A stretch of DNA of 23,567 bases from CAYFTL01 sp964346145. GTDB taxonomy: Bacteria; Bacillota; Clostridia; Christensenellales; Aristaeellaceae. The notes beneath the pieces are model-generated. The model searched no databases. It worked only from the letters and a program-made list of their open reading frames with translations, and had not been told where the DNA came from. The DNA lies in assembly GCA_964346145.1 (NCBI GenBank), contig CAYFTL010000032.1, forward strand, positions 1 to 23,567, written 5' to 3'. How positions within the stretch are numbered: position 1 is the first letter of the stretch; every line of letters begins with the position of its first letter. Both the position numbers and the translations under genes were made by a program. Positions 6,512-14,170 of the stretch are shown here, piece by piece.

Positions 6512-7435
6512 ATGATTCGTCAACCCGCCTTTGAATCGTCCCCTTCTTCTATGCTTAAGGGAGGCTTGCACTGCCACACAACCCGTTCGGATGGACGCGG
6601 AACGCCCGAGGAGGTCATTCGCTTGCACGCGCAAAACGGGTACAACTTCCTGGCAATCACCGATCACCGAATTTATAATTATAAAAACTATGCACCCGAC
6701 GTGGAGATAACCATCGTGCCCGGCATGGAAATGGATCGCAATTTGGTGGGCGGCGGTGTGCATTGTTTCCACCATGTTTCCATAGGCCCTAGCCGGGAAG
6801 ATGGGAATGGATTTGAACAAGACCAAGTATTCGATTCGGGCACCGTGAAGGATCAGTTTGATCATCAACCGGTTCTGGATATGCTCCACGCAAACAACAA
6901 CATGACAATTTATTGTCACCCGGAGTGGAGCTCTACCCCAGCGCGCGAGTTTGATCAAATCAAAGGCAACTTTGCGATGGAGATTTGGAACAGCGGATGC
7001 GCCATGGAAAACGAAATGGACACCAACGCCGCCTATTGGGATGAGCTGCTCATGCAAGGGCAAAAAATTTGGGGCGTCGCCACCGACGATGGCCACGCTA
7101 TGTCTCAGCACTGCGTTGGTTGGGTAAGAGTGAATGCAAAGAACAACTTAAATGCAATCCTTGCCGCTCTAAAAAACGGTGCTTTCTATTCCTCCTGCGG
7201 CCCTGAAATATACGATTTTTATGTTGATAATGGTGTAGCCGTCGTAGAATGCTCCCCGTGCAAATTCATCAACATCTGCTGCGGACTCCACCCCCATCAT
7301 ATGACCAAAAACGAAGACGGATTGGTGACCCGCGCCGAAATGAAGTTGCCCGATCCCTTTACGTTCAAATATGTGCGCGCCACCATGGTGGATGAACAAG
7401 GCCGCCGTGCCTGGACCAACCCCATATTTCTGTAA
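6512..7435 (+). CDS. PHP-domain metal-dependent phosphoesterase-like hydrolase
   Basis: The product is 307 residues from the ATG at 6512, set by GAGGAGGT at 6497-6504; the frame runs 19 codons further up but through the promoter. The PHP motifs are in order: HCHTTRSDG (H20, H22, D27), AITDHR (D51, H52), GMEM (E73), YCHPEW (H136) and GVATDDGHA (D192, H195). These bind two or three metal ions and hydrolyse phosphoester bonds in characterised relatives. About 80 residues follow the last motif and may form a small beta domain. There is no signal peptide, so it should be cytoplasmic. It is transcribed away from an antiporter-like MFS gene from a shared region, fitting hydrolysis of an imported organophosphate; that link is inference. 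The substrate is unknown. Confidence 0.87.
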   Translation: MIRQPAFESSPSSMLKGGLHCHTTRSDGRGTPEEVIRLHAQNGYNFLAITDHRIYNYKNYAPDVEITIVPGMEMDRNLVGGGVHCFHHVSIGPSREDGNGFEQDQVFDSGTVKDQFDHQPVLDMLHANNNMTIYCHPEWSSTPAREFDQIKGNFAMEIWNSGCAMENEMDTNAAYWDELLMQGQKIWGVATDDGHAMSQHCVGWVRVNAKNNLNAILAALKNGAFYSSCGPEIYDFYVDNGVAVVECSPCKFINICCGLHPHHMTKNEDGLVTRAEMKLPDPFTFKYVRATMVDEQGRRAWTNPIFL

Positions 7436-7466
7436 ACAATTTCTCCTTTAACGAAAAGAATAAAAT

Positions 7467-7503
7467 AAAAAAATGATCCTGATGTATTCAGGATCATTTT
7501 TTA
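7467..7503. terminator. Bidirectional intrinsic terminator between PHP and lipoprotein genes
   Basis: The stem ATGATCCTGA (7473-7482) pairs perfectly with 7488-7497 across a 5-base loop. It is preceded by a run of A and followed by a run of T, so it can stop transcripts from both convergent genes. Confidence 0.92.
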
Positions 7504-8184
7504 TTAATCTTTTAAGGCTTTAACCGAGTAGAAAATATTATCCTTTACCACATTGTATTGATCTATTTGAGCGCTGGGTGCCACGAAATGTACCATAAAA
7601 ATGCGTTTGGTGTTTTTGTTATAGGCCATCACCACATGGCCACGCAACTGCACCCCATCCTTTTCAGCATCATAAAACTGGGAATATCCTTTGGTTCTAA
7701 GGATTCTTGTGTTTTGCTTTACGACCTCGGTCTTCATGCTGTCATAACTGCCTTCTAAGGATTCCATCATGTTTTTCATCTGCTTTTTCATGGCGGATGC
7801 ACCGGGTGCTTTGTTTCGCTCGTTGGTAGACACCGCCACCCGCGCTCCAACCTGCCCTTCGGCTACAGGCTCCAGAAAGCTGATTGTGGTTTCGCTTTCT
7901 TCCTTAATCCACTCGCTAGGATAAATGAACTGTACTTTAAGGTCTCTGTTTTCATTAAACTTGTAGGCATAATCAGCAATAGGCGCCTTAGTAGGCGCAG
8001 GTGTTGGCGTGGGCTCGGGGCTGGGCGTAGCCGGAGCAAAGGTAGGCTCACCGGAAGGCACCCAAGGCTCTTCAGTCGGGGCCAAAGTAGCCTGGGCACC
8101 TTTTCCGCCGCCAGAGCATCCCGTAAGGAAAAGTACAAACGCAAACAAGAATAATATCACAGCCAACGCGCGAATCTTCTTCAT
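7504..8184 (-). CDS. Secreted lipoprotein with Pro/Thr-rich linker and PsbP-like C-terminal domain
   Basis: The 226-residue protein begins MKKIRALAVILFLFAFVLFL, a signal sequence with a hydrophobic core, then the lipobox LTGC with the lipidated Cys at 23. A low-complexity linker of Pro, Thr, Ala and Glu (about 34-68) follows, then a globular domain from about 70. The segment FIYPSEWIKEESETTISFLEP, together with a later run on mobilising and charged residues, resembles the PsbP/DUF1795-like fold used in many Gram-positive surface lipoproteins. It would be anchored on the outer face of the membrane. No enzymatic motif is visible; a binding or envelope-associated role is likely. It has its own promoter although it follows the acyl-CoA ligase on the same strand, and it ends at a shared terminator. 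An AAGGAG site precedes the ATG. Confidence 0.82.
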   Translation of the reverse strand: MKKIRALAVILFLFAFVLFLTGCSGGGKGAQATLAPTEEPWVPSGEPTFAPATPSPEPTPTPAPTKAPIADYAYKFNENRDLKVQFIYPSEWIKEESETTISFLEPVAEGQVGARVAVSTNERNKAPGASAMKKQMKNMMESLEGSYDSMKTEVVKQNTRILRTKGYSQFYDAEKDGVQLRGHVVMAYNKNTKRIFMVHFVAPSAQIDQYNVVKDNIFYSVKALKD

Positions 8185-8230
8185 CGAAAGAACTCCTTTT
8201 CAATACATACAGTAAAAATTTTCTTTTTCT

Positions 8231-8259
8231 ATTCTACTGCCAAAGATGCGCCACGTCAA
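8231..8259 (-). promoter_or_regulatory. Sigma-A promoter of the lipoprotein gene
   Basis: On the minus strand TTGACG (8254-8259), 17 bases, TAGAAT (8231-8236): five of six matches in each hexamer. It lies in the 98-bp gap after the acyl-CoA ligase, so the lipoprotein can be expressed independently of that operon. Confidence 0.7.
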
Positions 8260-8282
8260 ATCATTGCACATATTCGTTGAAA

Positions 8283-9938
8283 TCAGCTCTCCCGAAGCTC
8301 CACCCGGCGGATTTTTCCAGAAATGGTTTTGGGCAATTTTTCCACAAATTCCACAATACGCGGATACTTATACGGCGCGGTATTTTTCTTGACAAAGTTC
8401 TGTATTTCTTTTTTTAACGCGTCAGAAGGCTCGTATCCCTTTGCCAACACGATGGTCGCTCTGACTACCTGGCCACGCACGGGATCCGGTGCAGGGGTTA
8501 TGGCGGTTTCCAACACCGCCGGGTGCTCCATCAGCACAGACTCCACCTCAAAAGGCCCGATCCTGTAACCGGAAGATTTGATAACGTCGTCAGCACGGCT
8601 GACGTACCAATAATATCCCCATTCATCGCGCCAAGCCATATCCAGCGTGTGGTATAGCCCATCCTTCCAAACCATCTGTGTGCGTTCATCATCCCGATAG
8701 TAGCCCTTAAACATGCCCAGCGGCTTGCCCTTGTCGGTGCGGACCACTATTTCCCCCACCACGCCTGGAGGGCAGCTTTCGCCGTTTTCATCCACCAAGT
8801 CTACATCGAACTGGGGCGAAGGTTTGCCCATGGAACCCGGGCAAACTTTCATCCAAGGGAATGTGCCCAGTATCACCGTGAGTTCGGTTTGACCAAAGGC
8901 CTCCATCAACCGCAAGCCAGTTTTCTCCAACCACTTGTTATAAACCTCAGGGTTGAGGGGTTCTCCGGCTATGCTGCAGTGTTGTAGACTGGACAAATCA
9001 TAAGCCGCTACGTCTTCATGCACAAAGAAGCGATAGATGGTCGGCGGCGCACAAAAAGTGGTTATCTTGTGCTTTGCGATAATAGATAGCAGCTCAGCCG
9101 GCACAAACTTATCGTAATCGTATACAAAGATCGCGCTCCCAGCCAGCCACTGACCGTACAGTTTGCCCCATACCGATTTGGCCCAGCCGGTTTCAGACAC
9201 CGTTAGATGCAGCCCGCCGTCCTGGCAATTCAACCAGTATACCGCAGTCAAAATATGGCCGAGAGGGTAAGCATAATCGTGCACCACCATTTTGGGCATA
9301 CCCGTGGTTCCCGAGGTGAAATATAACAGCATTGCATCGTTGTTTTCGATGGCCTGATCCCCTTGCGGGCGCACAAAGTCGGCGCTGCTCTTTTGCATTT
9401 GTTCGTCGTAGTTGATCCAGCCTTCGCGGCCTTGTCCCTGGACCAACAGCCTGTGTTTTACCGTGGGGCATTCCGGCAATGCCTCGTCGCAATTCTTCGC
9501 AAAATCATCGTGCGCCGTAGCGATGATCATTTTGATGTCAGCCGCCTGGCAGCGATATACGATGTCTTTGGTGGTCAACAAAGAGGTAGCCGGCACAGCG
9601 GTTGCACCCAATTTGTGCAGCGCCATTATTGTAAACCAAAACTCGTAGTGACGCTTGAGCACCAACATAACCGCGTCACCCTTGGCAATGCCCAAATCTT
9701 TGAGCATGTTTGCGCAGCGGTCGGATTCCCGTTTGATGTCCGCAAACGTTAAGCTGCGCTCGCGCCCATCCGGGTGCACCCATTTAAGCGCCAGCCGGTC
9801 GGGCTCCGCAACCGCCATTTCATCCAGCACATCATAAGCAAAGTTGAAGTGATCGGGCACGTTCACCTGATAATTTTTCAAAAAATCCTCGTAGGATCCG
9901 AATTTAACCTGATTCAAATATCGTTCGTACAAAGCCAT
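8283..9938 (-). CDS. AMP-forming acyl-CoA ligase (ACSM-like, medium-chain or aryl acid type)
   Basis: This 551-residue adenylate-forming enzyme activates a carboxylic acid with ATP to an acyl-AMP and then an acyl-CoA. The motifs are complete: the phosphate loop YFTSGTTGMPK (206-216), AFGQTE (348-352 region), the hinge segment SRADDVIKSSGYRIGPFEVE (447-466), and the C-terminal catalytic Lys in PKTISGKIRR (K542). The usual TGD of motif A7 reads TLD (D433 kept). The hinge and C-terminal parts are closest to ACSM medium-chain/benzoate ligases rather than acetyl-CoA synthetases. The start is fixed by GGAGG 8 bases upstream. It lies 22 bases after the XRE-cupin gene and is probably co-transcribed under the T-box leader, so the acid it activates may derive from an amino acid; this is inference. 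Confidence 0.92.
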   Translation of the reverse strand: MALYERYLNQVKFGSYEDFLKNYQVNVPDHFNFAYDVLDEMAVAEPDRLALKWVHPDGRERSLTFADIKRESDRCANMLKDLGIAKGDAVMLVLKRHYEFWFTIMALHKLGATAVPATSLLTTKDIVYRCQAADIKMIIATAHDDFAKNCDEALPECPTVKHRLLVQGQGREGWINYDEQMQKSSADFVRPQGDQAIENNDAMLLYFTSGTTGMPKMVVHDYAYPLGHILTAVYWLNCQDGGLHLTVSETGWAKSVWGKLYGQWLAGSAIFVYDYDKFVPAELLSIIAKHKITTFCAPPTIYRFFVHEDVAAYDLSSLQHCSIAGEPLNPEVYNKWLEKTGLRLMEAFGQTELTVILGTFPWMKVCPGSMGKPSPQFDVDLVDENGESCPPGVVGEIVVRTDKGKPLGMFKGYYRDDERTQMVWKDGLYHTLDMAWRDEWGYYWYVSRADDVIKSSGYRIGPFEVESVLMEHPAVLETAITPAPDPVRGQVVRATIVLAKGYEPSDALKKEIQNFVKKNTAPYKYPRIVEFVEKLPKTISGKIRRVELRES

Positions 9939-9960
9939 TGCACATTCCTCCGCAAACTAT

Positions 9961-10518
9961 TTATTTGATGACTACAGCGATAAAACGTACGTCTCCGTCC
10001 AGCGCATACATCGCGTGGGGTATGGAAGAGTCGTAATACAGCGAATCTCCCGGCCCTAAATACACTTCGTTCTCGTTCAGCACGATCTTCATATGCCCTT
10101 CTAGCACATAATCAAACTCCTGTCCTTCGTGACTGTGCGCCGTTTTCTTGGTCGTAAAATCGGTGTCCTGCTGAACGGTAACGATGAACGGCTCTGCTTT
10201 CTTATCCTTAAAGTTGTGCGCCAAGTGCTCATATTGGTAGGCTTTTCTGCGTTCAAACGCTAGGCCTTTGCCGGCTCGGATCAGGATATAGCCTTGCAGC
10301 CTGGGGCTTTCCCCGGTCAACAAGTCGGAAATATCCACATCCAGCGTATCGGCGATGTTGTACAAATGGCTGAAGGAAAAATCGCGGGTTCCGGACTCGT
10401 AAGCAAGATAGTCCTCCAACGGCACCCTTGCCTTTTGAGCCACCTGCTCCGGAGTCATTTCTGAAATTTCTCTGAGCTCTCTAATTCGTTGGGCCACCAT
10501 TTTAATTTGATCAGACAT
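9961..10518 (-). CDS. XRE-family transcriptional regulator with cupin domain
   Basis: The 185-residue protein has an N-terminal helix-turn-helix (about residues 8-67: RIRELREISEMTPEQVAQKA ... IADTLDVDISDLL). A small cupin barrel follows (about 110-185) with metal-ligand-like residues in HSHEGQEFDYVLEG (H128, H130, E134) and H168. Such proteins bind operator DNA and sense a small ligand in the barrel. AAAGGAGAT lies 7 bases before the ATG. It is the first gene after the T-box leader, followed at 22 bases by the acyl-CoA ligase, so it likely regulates that operon or a pathway containing it. No operator can be named; the consensus promoter region upstream is the natural place to look. Confidence 0.92.
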   Translation of the reverse strand: MSDQIKMVAQRIRELREISEMTPEQVAQKARVPLEDYLAYESGTRDFSFSHLYNIADTLDVDISDLLTGESPRLQGYILIRAGKGLAFERRKAYQYEHLAHNFKDKKAEPFIVTVQQDTDFTTKKTAHSHEGQEFDYVLEGHMKIVLNENEVYLGPGDSLYYDSSIPHAMYALDGDVRFIAVVIK

Positions 10519-10549
10519 ACAAACATCTCCTTTGATTGTGATTTAATAC

Positions 10550-10582
10550 AAAAAAGCCTCAACCCTTTTACAGGATTGAGGC
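10550..10582 (-). terminator. T-box-controlled attenuator
   Basis: GCCTCAATCC and GGGTTGAGGC form a 10-bp stem with one G-U pair and a 7-base loop, followed by six T on the minus strand. Its 5' arm contains the CTCAAT needed for the antiterminator, so the two structures exclude one another. Confidence 0.93.
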
Positions 10583-10816
10583 GGGATTTCAACCACGCGG
10601 TACCACTCAATTTGTCAGGCGATATGCCAAAACATCTTTACAGAACTCCAACAAGTTCTCCGCGAATAACGACGCGCCCCGTAGCTGCTTACTCATATTC
10701 AGCAGTCCGCTCAGGAGGGATACGTTTGTTGCAACAGCCAGCCGGTTCTCACCAACCACCGGTTCTCTGAATAACCCATTGCACAACGCTTATCTCCATC
10801 AATGCGTTTGTATATT
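10550..10816 (-). ncRNA. T-box riboswitch (tRNA-sensing leader) upstream of the XRE-cupin/ligase operon
   Basis: On the minus strand the T-box sequence TGGTACCGCG is at 10596-10605. The antiterminator is canonical: ATTGAG (10606-10611) pairs with CTCAAT (10575-10580), the 7-base bulge UGGUACC sits between, and a short GCG/CGC helix follows. The competing terminator is a 10-bp stem (10556-10565 with 10573-10582) ending in TTTTTT (10550-10555). Upstream, Stem I is recognisable by GATGGAG and CTCCTGAGC, which give the GA (kink-turn) motif, and by GGTGAGAACC-like sequence. The U in UGGU implies a tRNA with A73. The specifier lies in ACGTATCC (about 10718-10725). AUC (Ile), GUA (Val) and UAU (Tyr) are all possible; I cannot decide which. 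Confidence 0.93.
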
Positions 10817-10822
10817 TTGTTT

Positions 10823-10851
10823 ATTATATCTCCCCCTCAAAAGTTTGTCAA
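10823..10851 (-). promoter_or_regulatory. Consensus sigma-A promoter of the T-box operon
   Basis: A perfect TTGACA (10846-10851), a 17-base spacer and a perfect TATAAT (10823-10828) on the minus strand. The start is expected near 10816. A consensus promoter suggests that control is mainly by the leader, and by any repressor acting at this site. Confidence 0.9.
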
Positions 10852-10895
10852 TACCCTAAAATATAAAAGTTGCCACTCGCTCCGAATGCTTCAGA

Positions 10896-10924
10896 TTGAC
10901 TTTGTGTAAAGTTTTTAATATTAT
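10896..10924 (+). promoter_or_regulatory. Sigma-A promoter of the GH42/aldo-keto reductase operon
   Basis: TTGACT (10896-10901), 17 bases, TATTAT (10919-10924), five of six matches in each. It is divergent from the T-box operon promoter with about 45 bases between the -35 boxes. No cre-like site was seen here. Confidence 0.7.
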
Positions 10925-10982
10925 AGACATATCAATATGGGGCGGATTGCCCATCGCAAAAGCATATAGGAGGCATTTAAGT

Positions 10983-13010
10983 ATGGCAGAGTGGAATTTG
11001 CCCTTTATAGGGCATGGCGGGGACTACAACCCGGATCAGTGGAGGCATATTCCTGGCACTTTGGATGAAGACGTGCGCCTGATGACGCTAGCCGGGGTCA
11101 ACTTGGTATCTGTGGGCATTTTTGCCTGGGCCGCATTGGAGCCCGAAGAAGGAAAATACGACTTTGATTGGCTTGACGAAGTGTTTGATAAGTTGCACAA
11201 AAATGGCGTATCAATCATGCTGGCTACGCCAACCGGCGCGCGCCCTCACTGGATGTCGCAGAAATATCCGGAGGTGCTCCGTGTATCCGATACCGGCCAG
11301 CGGTTTTTACACGGCGAGCGCCACAATCATTGCTTTACATCCCCCATTTATCGGGAGTTTACCCGCAAGATTAATACGGCACTGGCCGAGCGCTACGGCA
11401 ACCATCCAGCCATGGTAGGTTGGCACATTTCCAACGAATATCACGGTGAGTGCCACTGCGACTTGTGCCAAGCCGAGTTCCGCAAGTTTGTCAAAAACAA
11501 ATATAAAACCCTCGATGCATTAAACCAAGCCTGGTGGAGCGGATTCTGGGCCAAAACCATAACCGATTGGGAGCAAGTCCATTCCCCCACACCGGTGGGC
11601 GAAACCAATGTGCACGGATTGAATCTGGACTGGATGCGTTTTGTAACCGCTAGAACTGTAGATTTTATGCGCGCCGAGATTGAACCCATCCGCCGCATTT
11701 GCCCCGATATGCCGGTGACCACCAACTTCCACGGCATGGGCTTGATCGAAGGTTTGGATTATTTTAAGTTTGAAGAGGTCATGGACGTGGCCAGCTTCGA
11801 CTCCTACCCGCTGTGGGGATCGGGAGACGATTTGGACATTGCGCTGCGCGCAGGATTTTCGTATGACTGCACGCGCTCGGTGCTGGGAAAGCCCTGGTTG
11901 TTGCTCGAATCCACCCCTTCCCACACCAACTGGCAAGAAGTGGGCAAGCTGAAGCGGCCCGGGGTTCACTTGCTCAGCAGCATGCAGGCGGTTGCCCACG
12001 GCGCGGACAGCGTGGAATACTTCCAGTGGCGCAAAAGCCTAGGTTCTTGCGAAAAATTCCACGGGGCCGTTGTCGATCACGTAGGGCATGAAAACACCCG
12101 CGTATTTAGGGATGTGGCAGAGCTCGGTCAACACCTGCTAAAGATCGCTCCGGTTGCGGGCAGCAAGACACCGGCCCAAACCGCCTTGATTTTCGACTGG
12201 GAAAACCGCTGGGCAGTGAACGATGCCAAAGGCCCGCGCCGCGATAAGCAATATGAAGAGACCGTCATGGAGCATTACAGCGCCCTGCGCAAAATCGGGC
12301 TGGATGTGGATATCATAGATCAAGGCAAAGATTTCTCGGCTTACAAACTGATCGTAGCGCCCATGCTGTATTTAATCAAGCCAGGCGTGGCCGAAAAATT
12401 TAAGCGTTTTGTGGAGAACGGCGGCACGTTATTGATGACGTACTGGTCCGGCATTGTAGACGAAAACGATTTGTGTTTCCGCACCGGCTTCCCAGGCCCA
12501 TTGCGCAAGCTGGCCGGCGTATGGGCCGAAGAAATCGACGCCCTCTACCCCGGAGAAAGCAACACCATTCAAATGAATCAGGACAACGAACTGGGCATCA
12601 CAGGCAATTATAAGTGCGGATTCCTGCTGGATCTTCTGCACGCCGAAACCGCCGACGTGCAAGCCGTATATGGCAAAGATTTTTATGCAGGTCGTCCGGC
12701 GCTCACTCGCAACAAGGTGGGCAAAGGCAGCTGCTGGTATTTGGCAGCCAGAACCCAAGTGCCCTTCCTGCAGCAGCTCTACACTGCACTGATAAAACAA
12801 GCAGGCATTGCACCTGTCCTCACCAATTTGCCTGAAGGCGTGCTGGCCTCTTCCAGGGAAAAGTTAGGCGAACGCTTTGTATTCGTGATGAACTTTGCCG
12901 ATTCTTCGCGCCTCGTAACGCTGCCCGAATCCACAAACTGCATTACGGGCGAATCGGCGCAGGGTGTAACCACGCTATCGCCCAAACAGGTACTCACGCT
13001 TAAAATATAA
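10983..13010 (+). CDS. Beta-galactosidase, glycoside hydrolase family 42
   Basis: The protein is 675 residues, the usual GH42 length, starting at the ATG at 10983 with AGGAGG 9 bases upstream; an in-frame extension to 10896 would start inside the promoter. GH42 enzymes remove terminal beta-galactose from oligosaccharides. The N-terminus HGGDYNPDQW is the family signature. The acid/base Glu is E152 in WHISNEYHGE, and the nucleophile is E309 in LLLESTPSHTNW (family form usually LMEQTPS). The Zn-binding Cys set is present: C117, C157, C159 and C162. The TIM barrel is followed by a trimerisation domain (about 395-600) and a small C-terminal beta domain. There is no signal peptide, so substrates must be imported. 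It is followed after 31 bases by an aldo/keto reductase, probably in one operon. Confidence 0.95.
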   Translation: MAEWNLPFIGHGGDYNPDQWRHIPGTLDEDVRLMTLAGVNLVSVGIFAWAALEPEEGKYDFDWLDEVFDKLHKNGVSIMLATPTGARPHWMSQKYPEVLRVSDTGQRFLHGERHNHCFTSPIYREFTRKINTALAERYGNHPAMVGWHISNEYHGECHCDLCQAEFRKFVKNKYKTLDALNQAWWSGFWAKTITDWEQVHSPTPVGETNVHGLNLDWMRFVTARTVDFMRAEIEPIRRICPDMPVTTNFHGMGLIEGLDYFKFEEVMDVASFDSYPLWGSGDDLDIALRAGFSYDCTRSVLGKPWLLLESTPSHTNWQEVGKLKRPGVHLLSSMQAVAHGADSVEYFQWRKSLGSCEKFHGAVVDHVGHENTRVFRDVAELGQHLLKIAPVAGSKTPAQTALIFDWENRWAVNDAKGPRRDKQYEETVMEHYSALRKIGLDVDIIDQGKDFSAYKLIVAPMLYLIKPGVAEKFKRFVENGGTLLMTYWSGIVDENDLCFRTGFPGPLRKLAGVWAEEIDALYPGESNTIQMNQDNELGITGNYKCGFLLDLLHAETADVQAVYGKDFYAGRPALTRNKVGKGSCWYLAARTQVPFLQQLYTALIKQAGIAPVLTNLPEGVLASSREKLGERFVFVMNFADSSRLVTLPESTNCITGESAQGVTTLSPKQVLTLKI

Positions 13011-13041
13011 CTTGTTTTGAGCATAGAAACGGGAGGATTTT

Positions 13042-14067
13042 ATGCAATTTATTCAACTGGGCCGTACGGGACTTTCAATAACCCGCACCGGATTTGGCGC
13101 ACTGCCGATTCAGCGCCTCAGCCATGCTGATGCTGTTGATTTGGTGCGCGCAGCACATTCGGCAGGCATTACATACTTTGATACTGCGCGAGCCTACACC
13201 GACAGCGAAGCCAAGTTAGGCACTGCATTTAAAGGCCGGTGGACAAGTTTGACCATCGCCACCAAGACGGGAGCCCAGAACGCCGATGGATTTTGGCGGG
13301 ATTTGGAAACCAGCGTGAACGCCCTGGGCGTAGAGTGCATCGACGTCTACCAGTTTCATAATCCTCCCTTTGTGCCCAAACCTGGAGCGGCAGACGGACT
13401 GTACGATGCTGCACTGCTGGCCCAGCGTCAGGGGAAAATCCGCCATATCGGCATCACCCAGCATTCTATTGACCTTGCTTTTGAGGCTGTAGAATCGGGA
13501 CTGTATGCTACGCTGCAATATCCCTTTAACCATCTGGCTTCCCGACGCGATTTGGAGCTGGTTGAGCTGTGCCGCGAAAAAAATGTGGGCTTTATTGCCA
13601 TGAAGGCACTGTCCGGCGGTTTGATTACCGATGCCCAGACCGCCTTCAGCTATATACACCAGTTTGAAAACGTGGTGCCCATTTGGGGCATTCAGCGGCC
13701 AAGCGAATTACAGCAGATTATCGCCCTGTCTCAAAATCCGCCCCAAATTGATGATGAAATTCTAGAAAAGATTGAGCGCGATCGAAACCAATTGGTAGGT
13801 TCTTTTTGCCGTAGTTGCGGCTACTGCCTACCCTGTCCGGTGGGCATACCCATTCACAACGCCAATAGAATGACCCAGTTGCTCACCCGCTCCCCCGCCG
13901 CCCAATGGTTTACGCCCGAATGGCAAGAAGGCATGGAGAAAATCGAGGACTGCATTCATTGCGGCGTTTGCGCAACGCGCTGCCCTTATGGTCTAAAACC
14001 GTATGAGACGATGCCGGCGCACCTGCAGTTCTACAGGGAAGCTTTATCCAAGTTTGAGCAACGCTAA
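13042..14067 (+). CDS. Aldo/keto reductase with C-terminal ferredoxin-like [4Fe-4S] domain
   Basis: The 341-residue protein joins an AKR TIM barrel (about 1-250) to a cysteine-rich tail. The AKR catalytic tetrad is D47, Y52, K75 and H106 (YFDTARAY, IATKTG, YQFHN). The tail has two cysteine sets: FCRSCGYCLPCP (C256, C259, C262, C265) and DCIHCGVCATRCP (C304, C307, C310, C314). The second is a classical [4Fe-4S] motif. This fused family occurs in anaerobes and probably moves electrons between a carbonyl/alcohol substrate and a low-potential carrier; substrates are largely unknown. GGGAGGA precedes the ATG. It lies 31 bases after the GH42 gene, suggesting a role with the released sugar or with the sugar's reducing end; that is inference. 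Confidence 0.93.
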   Translation: MQFIQLGRTGLSITRTGFGALPIQRLSHADAVDLVRAAHSAGITYFDTARAYTDSEAKLGTAFKGRWTSLTIATKTGAQNADGFWRDLETSVNALGVECIDVYQFHNPPFVPKPGAADGLYDAALLAQRQGKIRHIGITQHSIDLAFEAVESGLYATLQYPFNHLASRRDLELVELCREKNVGFIAMKALSGGLITDAQTAFSYIHQFENVVPIWGIQRPSELQQIIALSQNPPQIDDEILEKIERDRNQLVGSFCRSCGYCLPCPVGIPIHNANRMTQLLTRSPAAQWFTPEWQEGMEKIEDCIHCGVCATRCPYGLKPYETMPAHLQFYREALSKFEQR

Positions 14068-14085
14068 TTTTTATCTTTAAATTGT

Positions 14086-14130
14086 AAATCAACTACGGCC
14101 GCTCTTTGTTAGAGCGGCCGTAGTTGATTT
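14086..14130. terminator. Perfect 20-bp hairpin between convergent genes
   Basis: The arms 14086-14105 and 14111-14130 are exactly complementary over 20 bp, with a 5-base loop (TTGTT) and a GC-rich core CGGCCGCTCT. It stands 19 bases after the reductase stop and 41 before the end of the opposite gene, so it can serve both. Only TTT or AAA flanks it, not a long U tract, so the terminator call is by position and strength. Confidence 0.75.
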
Positions 14131-14170
14131 GTTGAATATGATTGAATTTACCGTAGGAGAAACACGGTGA

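Noticed and set aside
6491..7111. 206-residue frame antisense to the PHP gene
   Set aside because: It is the mirror of a gene with all PHP metal motifs and has no family motif of its own.
7473..7497. Operator-like palindrome
   Set aside because: The stem, short loop, flanking A and T runs and position between convergent genes identify a bidirectional terminator.
10489..10770. 93-residue plus-strand frame
   Set aside because: It is opposite the T-box leader, whose RNA structure explains the sequence.
11520..11999. 159-residue frame antisense to GH42
   Set aside because: It lies wholly opposite a clear GH42 gene and has no binding site.
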